NCBI GenBank assembly: GCA_937944485.1
Contig: CALDYU010000008.1
Location: 115,899-179,898, forward strand
Direction of reading: 5' to 3'
Length of the DNA: 64,000 nt
DNA from: an uncultured Flavobacteriaceae bacterium
GTDB taxonomy: Bacteria; Bacteroidota; Bacteroidia; Flavobacteriales; Flavobacteriaceae
Under the pieces are notes generated by a model. That model did not search any database and had not been told where the DNA came from. It worked only from the letters and a program-made list of their open reading frames with translations. The translations under genes were made by a program, and so were the position numbers. Below, piece after piece: positions 61,237-64,000 of this stretch (its first letter is position 1; each line of letters opens with the position of its first letter).

Positions 61237-64000
61237 ATGACAAAAAATTACTTTATCCTGTTTTTTTCTTTATTCTTATTATCCGTTCAGTCTCAAGATC
61301 AATACTATGTTACAACTGTGGGTAGTTCTGCAAATGATGGGTTGACCGAAAATACGGCATGGGATATAACAACAGCTGTTGCAAGAGCGGTAGCAGGAGA
61401 TACTGTTTGGATTAAATCAGGAACGTACAACAGTCCCATACTAAACACATCTAATGCTGGAACAATAGAAAATCCAATTGTTTTTATTGGATACAAAAAC
61501 AATATCGGTGATATAGTAAGTGCTCTCTCACCTACTTATACAGAAGACATGTATATTTCTGACAATAGAATTATGAAGGGCATCGATATGCCTTTGTTCA
61601 ATAATTCTAGAGGCGAAGACGAGACTCCAAATACAACCGATATTGCTTGGTCTATAAATCACGATTATATTCATCTGGTGAATATTAAAATACAGTACTA
61701 TTGGATTGGCGTTAGTATGACCTCAGGAACTAGAACAGGGCTCAAATTCTCTAATATTATTGGTAATGAATTTGGAAACTGGGATCCTTCGAATAATGGA
61801 TGGGATAAGCCTTTTTCTTTAACACCACCAACCGGTAATCTATCGGGTCAAGGTTTTTATGGAATTAACGTAATTAATTCCGTTTGGGAAAATTGCTCGA
61901 TATTTGATGCTGGCGCGGCTTCTTATTTTTTGGTTAATTCTGATAGTTTAGAATTTAATGGTTGCCAAGCATATTCTACTCGTTCGGGAAATGCTTCTGA
62001 TTATTTATTTGACTTTGCTACTGTAACTAATTCGACTTTAAAAAACTATATCGCTAAGCGATATGATTTAGACACCTCTAAAATGCACCTATCAAGAGCA
62101 GTAATGCTACAACTGCAATCTCGTGGCAACTTGATAGAAAATGGGACACACATTAACACACGTACTCAGGTGGAAGTACAATCAACGAATAATACTTTTA
62201 GAAATATCAATGTTATCGGTAACGGTAAAGGAAACCAAGGGAACATACAAATTTCAGGAGAAAGTGATGATAATTTATTTTATAATTGGACAATAGACAA
62301 CACAGAAGGAATACAATTTTTAGGGGCTGGCGACTCAAGACAGCCAGGAGTGAGTCATGCATATTCTGGGCAGAACAACTATTTTATCAATTTCAAAATT
62401 ACCAATGTTCCTGCAGGGACAGGTAACGCTATATTCTCATTTCACCGTCTGGGTTTTGGAGAAACTGACGATTCTGGCACCAACTATATTATTGGCTTAA
62501 CAGCAGACAACTCAGTTGCACTTGTGAATACAAATAGAACTGGCACTTTAAATATCTATAATAGTACTTTTACAAATGTAAATAATTATGATACCGCAAG
62601 TACTTCTGGTCCTTCAACAGATGAATTAGTACAATTAAATTTTTTTAATTGTAATTTTTATAACAATGGTTTTACAACACCTGCTAATAGCCCTGAAAGA
62701 AGTTTGGTTAACACAATTTCCGTTGATCCATTATTCACAAATGCTGCAATTGGAGACTACACTTTACAAGCTGGGAGTGGCTTGATAGATAAAGGAATGG
62801 ATGCCAGTATAATTAACTTCGATGCCGGTAAAGACTTTACTGGAGTAGAAAGAATATTTGATTATGACATAGGCGCATATGAGTACTTAAACGAATCAAT
62901 TAATACCTGCAATACACCAAATCCTTCTTCAGGTTTATCTCCCAATGAGGTTACTGTAAGTGACTTCCAAATAAACCACGGACCATGTAATCTAATGGAC
63001 AATGATTTTCACCCCGAATCTCGATGGAGTGCAGATGGTGATGGACAGTGGGCGCAGTTCGATCTAGGTTCTCCGCAAGAATTTGACCAGTTACAAATTG
63101 CTTTCCATCTAGGGAATAGCAGAAATTCCTACTTCGATATTCAAATTTCGAATGATGCACAGGCATGGATATCAGTACTGACTGGGGCACAAGCAAGTGG
63201 AACATCTCTCACACTCGAAAATTTCAACTTTCCATTACAAAACGCCAGATACGTTCGTTATCTGGGTCATGGCAATTCACAAGCTAACAATAATTGGAAC
63301 AGTATTACGGAACTCAGAATCAACAAAACAACGATTAATGTCGAGAATATTATAATCGAACCAGAAGATTCCACTATCGAATTAGGCAAAACACAAACCC
63401 TCACTTTTGCCATAACTCCTGCAAACGCAACCAATCAATCGGTTGTTTGGTCGTCGAGTGATACTAGTATTGCAACAGTAGATGCAAACGGACTTGTAAC
63501 AGCAGTTGCAGTAGGTACGGCAACTATTACAGCCACAACCAATGATGATGGGTTCGCAGATACGACAAATATTATAGTTGAAAATAGTTGTGTAATAACC
63601 AATGTAGCCCTTGGAAGTACCGCAAGTCAATCAAGTACTTATGGTAGTGGAGTAGCTGCTCTTGCTATAGACGGTAATACTACAGGAGAATCACCATGGA
63701 GTGCCGATTTGCAACATACAAACAATGAAGCTACACCTTGGTGGCAGTTAGATTTAGGTGGTGAGCATACCATTGATCATCTAAAAATATTTAATCGTAG
63801 TAATCGTTTGCAATCACGACTCAATAACTTCTATGTCTTTGTATCAGATGCTCCTTTTACAGCAACAGCAAGTCTTGATGATTTAAGAAATGATGCCAGT
63901 ATCTTTGAGTATTTCTTTAACGGCGTTGCTGGTTTAGAAGAAACACTAACTCTTAATACCGAAGGAAGATACATTCGCATTCAACTTGCAAATAATGGCA
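61237..64000 (+). CDS. Secreted multi-domain polysaccharide lyase-like protein, 3' end missing
   Basis: The frame from ATG 61237 stays open to the window end (921 residues visible). A signal peptide (MTKNYFILFFSLFLLSVQSQ) is followed by a right-handed beta-helix domain (about 25-545) of the polysaccharide-lyase/chondroitinase-B type (DTVWIKSGTYNSPIL, then many Asn-rich turns), closing with a choice-of-anchor-Q-like stretch (about 490-545, GSGLIDKGMD). A discoidin/F5-8C-like module follows (about 563-690), then a Big_2 Ig-like module (about 699-785, VVWSSSDTSIATVDANGLVT) and a second F5-8C module (from about 787). The carbohydrate is unknown; catalytic residues could not be assigned. Secretion-system anchoring, if any, is beyond the window. 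Confidence 0.85.
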   Translation, partial: MTKNYFILFFSLFLLSVQSQDQYYVTTVGSSANDGLTENTAWDITTAVARAVAGDTVWIKSGTYNSPILNTSNAGTIENPIVFIGYKNNIGDIVSALSPTYTEDMYISDNRIMKGIDMPLFNNSRGEDETPNTTDIAWSINHDYIHLVNIKIQYYWIGVSMTSGTRTGLKFSNIIGNEFGNWDPSNNGWDKPFSLTPPTGNLSGQGFYGINVINSVWENCSIFDAGAASYFLVNSDSLEFNGCQAYSTRSGNASDYLFDFATVTNSTLKNYIAKRYDLDTSKMHLSRAVMLQLQSRGNLIENGTHINTRTQVEVQSTNNTFRNINVIGNGKGNQGNIQISGESDDNLFYNWTIDNTEGIQFLGAGDSRQPGVSHAYSGQNNYFINFKITNVPAGTGNAIFSFHRLGFGETDDSGTNYIIGLTADNSVALVNTNRTGTLNIYNSTFTNVNNYDTASTSGPSTDELVQLNFFNCNFYNNGFTTPANSPERSLVNTISVDPLFTNAAIGDYTLQAGSGLIDKGMDASIINFDAGKDFTGVERIFDYDIGAYEYLNESINTCNTPNPSSGLSPNEVTVSDFQINHGPCNLMDNDFHPESRWSADGDGQWAQFDLGSPQEFDQLQIAFHLGNSRNSYFDIQISNDAQAWISVLTGAQASGTSLTLENFNFPLQNARYVRYLGHGNSQANNNWNSITELRINKTTINVENIIIEPEDSTIELGKTQTLTFAITPANATNQSVVWSSSDTSIATVDANGLVTAVAVGTATITATTNDDGFADTTNIIVENSCVITNVALGSTASQSSTYGSGVAALAIDGNTTGESPWSADLQHTNNEATPWWQLDLGGEHTIDHLKIFNRSNRLQSRLNNFYVFVSDAPFTATASLDDLRNDASIFEYFFNGVAGLEETLTLNTEGRYIRIQLANNG

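Noticed and set aside
63382..63630. Cysteine-rich 82-residue minus-strand frame
   Set aside because: It is the antisense of the Big_2 Ig-like module; the Thr/Ala-rich coding strand produces Cys codons in reverse.
1..64000. tRNA, rRNA, CRISPR, insertion sequence or prophage
   Set aside because: No T-loop or rRNA-like stretch, no regularly spaced repeat array and no transposase or integrase was seen in any frame; the S24-type repressor stands alone.

Overview
The window is AT-rich chromosomal DNA from a member of the Bacteroidota, almost certainly a (probably marine) Flavobacteriaceae. Supporting signs are family-typical proteins (DUF3078, DUF2480, DUF1460, choice-of-anchor B), short hydrophobic signal peptides ending in ..AQ, lipoboxes, weak Shine-Dalgarno sequences, many -7 boxes of the Bacteroidetes form TAnnTTTG, and a truncated secreted beta-helix protein with discoidin modules of the kind used on algal polysaccharides. 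The genus cannot be fixed from sequence alone. I saw no rRNA, tRNA, CRISPR array, insertion sequence or prophage.

Layout. 1-2610 is the 3' end of a large unrecognised protein. 2614-10720 is a leftward cluster of six genes: an acidic-tailed coiled-coil protein, two unrecognised soluble proteins flanking an AAA+ ATPase, and two membrane proteins. It is the best candidate here for an undescribed multi-protein machine. 10936-13574 holds a DUF1460 amidase-like protein, a ThuA-like lipoprotein, a likely gene remnant and an AraC-type regulator divergent from the heme operon. 13778-20771 carries hemA, a hemC-hemD fusion, hemE, a GNAT gene, hemF, a lipoprotein gene and hemB with its own promoter. 20813-27031 holds a serine hydrolase, a CNNM/CBS membrane protein, an O6-alkylguanine DNA methyltransferase, two predicted nucleases and hflX. 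A 600-base gap with two hairpin terminators and a possible small RNA follows.

27633-38755 is the leftward SUF iron-sulfur region: sufA, sufB, an MBL-fold lipoprotein, sufC, a four-helix-bundle (IVP/S23) gene framed by an inverted repeat, sufD, three envelope-protein genes, sufS, sufE, a DUF59 gene, DUF2480 and DUF3078. A strong promoter and a perfect 19-base palindrome sit ahead of sufA, and palindromic repeats fill several gaps. 38923-48957 holds secreted repeat proteins, thiL, a small zinc-ribbon protein, a BrnQ-type transporter, an M15/M74-like peptidase, an Xaa-Pro aminopeptidase, a cyclophilin and a glycine-rich membrane protein. 49164-53873 has a BNR-repeat secreted protein and a RimK-like ligase with an aspartoacylase-like hydrolase. 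54094-57524 is sdhCAB. 57563-58696 is a divergent S24-type repressor and small partner with operator-like repeats between them. The window ends with a methionine aminotransferase, a second serine hydrolase and the 5' part of the secreted beta-helix/F5-8C protein.

Functional links: the heme operon, the SUF system and succinate dehydrogenase together supply and use heme and Fe-S cofactors for aerobic respiration. Much of the rest is envelope and secreted machinery. Start codons were moved from the longest possible where a -7 box, a signal peptide or a family N-terminus decided the matter; each case is stated in the entry.
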